A stretch of 7,236 nt of DNA from Pseudomonadota bacterium (GTDB lineage: Bacteria > Pseudomonadota > Alphaproteobacteria > Ferrovibrionales > Ferrovibrionaceae). Of the stretch, positions 6,335-7,236 are shown one piece after another. The notes under the pieces were generated by a model that had not been told where the DNA came from, did not search any database, and worked only from the letters and a program-made list of their open reading frames with translations. Both the position numbers and the translations under genes were made by a program. How positions within the stretch are numbered: position 1 is the first letter of the stretch; each line of letters begins with the position of its first letter. The stretch covers positions 1-7,236 of the forward strand of contig JAJYTL010000165.1 of NCBI GenBank assembly GCA_021793055.1, in the 5' to 3' direction.

Positions 6335-7236
6335 ATGACCGTCACGCCGCTTCGCCAAGCTGAAGGTGAGTTCCCGATGGTGTTGCCGGGTTCCAGCCCT
6401 CGCGCCCGCGATAAGATCAAGGTCGTCGACGAATTGGCGGAGATCGCGAAGACCTTCCGGCGCGAGGGGCGCCGGGTCGTGTTGGCGCATGGCTGCTTCG
6501 ATCTGGTCCATATGGGCCATATCCGCCATCTTGAGGCGGCACGGGCCGAGGGCGATGTCCTGTTCGTCACCGTGACCACCGACGGGCACGTGAACAAGGG
6601 TCCGGGGCGGCCGGTTTTTCCCGAGCTCTTTCGCGCCGAGATGATCTCCGCCCTGGAGTGCGTCGATTACGTTGCCATCAGCCAATGGCCGAGCGCCGAG
6701 GGCGTTCTCCACCTTGTGCGGCCGGACGTCTATGTCAAAGGCTCCGACTACAAGGACGACGATTCCGACGTCACCGGGAAAATCGCGGAAGAGCGCCGCA
6801 TCGTCGAAAGCTATGGCGGTCGCGTCGCGTTCACCGAGGAGATCACCTTTTCTTCCTCGAACCTGATCAACCGCCATCTCGCGGTCTTCGATCCCGAGGT
6901 CAACGCCTATCTCGCGCGGGTTCGCGCCGCCGACATGCTGGGCCTAACGCTCGCCGCGCTCGACCGCGTAGCGGACAAGCGCGTGGTTCTGGTCGGCGAC
7001 GCCATCGTCGACGAATACCAGTACACGGTCCCGATGGGCAAGACGCCGAAGGAGAACATGATCGCGGCCAAATTCGAGCAGCGCGAGTTGTTTGCTGGCG
7101 GGGTGATCGCGGCGGCCAACCACGTCGCCGACTTCTGCGCCGAAGTCGAGGTCGTGAGCGTGCTCGGCGAGAAGGAGAGCTATGAGGGTCTGATCCGAAA
7201 GAGCCTGAAGCCGAACGTCTCGTGCAGCTTATTATT
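6335..7236 (+). CDS. Cytidylyltransferase-PfkB sugar kinase fusion (HldE-like, reversed domain order), 3' truncated
   Basis: Frame 2 is open from ATG 6335 to the window end (300 codons, no stop), so the C-terminus is missing. Residues about 28-180 form a nucleotidyltransferase of the cytidylyltransferase family: GCFDLVHMGH (53-62) carries the HxGH nucleotide-binding motif, followed by RPVFPELFRAEM, VKGSDYK (134-140) and SSSNLI. All of these align with the HldE/RfaE adenylyltransferase domain. From about 215 a PfkB/ribokinase fold begins (VVLVGDAIVDEY; AGGVIAAANHVADF as the sugar-binding glycine motif). The protein should phosphorylate a sugar and couple it to a nucleotide for a surface glycan, but the substrate is unknown. 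HldE has the kinase first, so this is not plain HldE. ATG 6377 is an alternative start, 14 codons in, with AGGTGAG about six bases upstream and a shorter lead into the conserved domain. ATG 6335 has only AGAGG at 11-base spacing. Confidence 0.9.
   Translation, partial: MTVTPLRQAEGEFPMVLPGSSPRARDKIKVVDELAEIAKTFRREGRRVVLAHGCFDLVHMGHIRHLEAARAEGDVLFVTVTTDGHVNKGPGRPVFPELFRAEMISALECVDYVAISQWPSAEGVLHLVRPDVYVKGSDYKDDDSDVTGKIAEERRIVESYGGRVAFTEEITFSSSNLINRHLAVFDPEVNAYLARVRAADMLGLTLAALDRVADKRVVLVGDAIVDEYQYTVPMGKTPKENMIAAKFEQRELFAGGVIAAANHVADFCAEVEVVSVLGEKESYEGLIRKSLKPNVSCSLL

Noticed and set aside
6658..7185. A 175-codon + strand frame inside the right-hand gene
   Set aside because: It is out of frame with the cytidylyltransferase-kinase gene and is Arg-rich without motifs. 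The frame from 6335 carries HxGH, VKGSDYK and the PfkB glycine motif.

Overview
This is a GC-rich window whose protein families, codon use and promoter motifs fit an alphaproteobacterium. That assignment is inference: no rRNA or other marker gene is present. It holds four protein-coding genes, two of them cut by the window edges, and no tRNA, rRNA, CRISPR array or insertion sequence that I could find. No gene-free stretch exceeds 300 bases; the largest is the 253-base divergent intergenic region at 6082-6334.

Left end (1-2931): the last 61 codons of a sirtuin-type NAD-dependent protein deacylase (+ strand) converge, with 51 bases between stop codons, on a complete 897-residue Pat-type protein lysine acetyltransferase (- strand). 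Pat is a degenerate NDP-forming acyl-CoA synthetase fused to a C-terminal GNAT domain. Pat adds acyl groups to lysines, classically on acyl-CoA synthetases, and sirtuins remove them, so writer and eraser sit side by side.

Middle (3028-6081): a large gene on the - strand encodes a 1017-residue protein rich in Ser, Thr, Gly and Ala. A six- or seven-bladed SBBP-type beta-propeller lies between two modules that resemble flagellin/hook IN repeats. The protein has a duplicated N-terminal motif, a C-terminal flagellin-like helix, no cysteine and only three arginines. I read it as an exported, surface or flagellum-associated protein of unproven function. A perfect TTAA-N7-TTAA element, the consensus of the alphaproteobacterial cell-cycle regulator CtrA, lies 50 bases upstream of its GTG start.

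Right end (6335 to the window end): a divergently transcribed gene encodes a cytidylyltransferase domain followed by a PfkB-family sugar kinase. These are the two activities of the heptose enzyme HldE, but in the opposite order. It probably makes an activated sugar for a surface glycan.

Both - strand genes have a short perfect stem-loop whose 3' arm covers part of the Shine-Dalgarno sequence, which suggests translational control. The most interesting region is the CtrA-box/propeller gene and its divergent sugar-activation neighbour. A functional link between those two is only a hypothesis.
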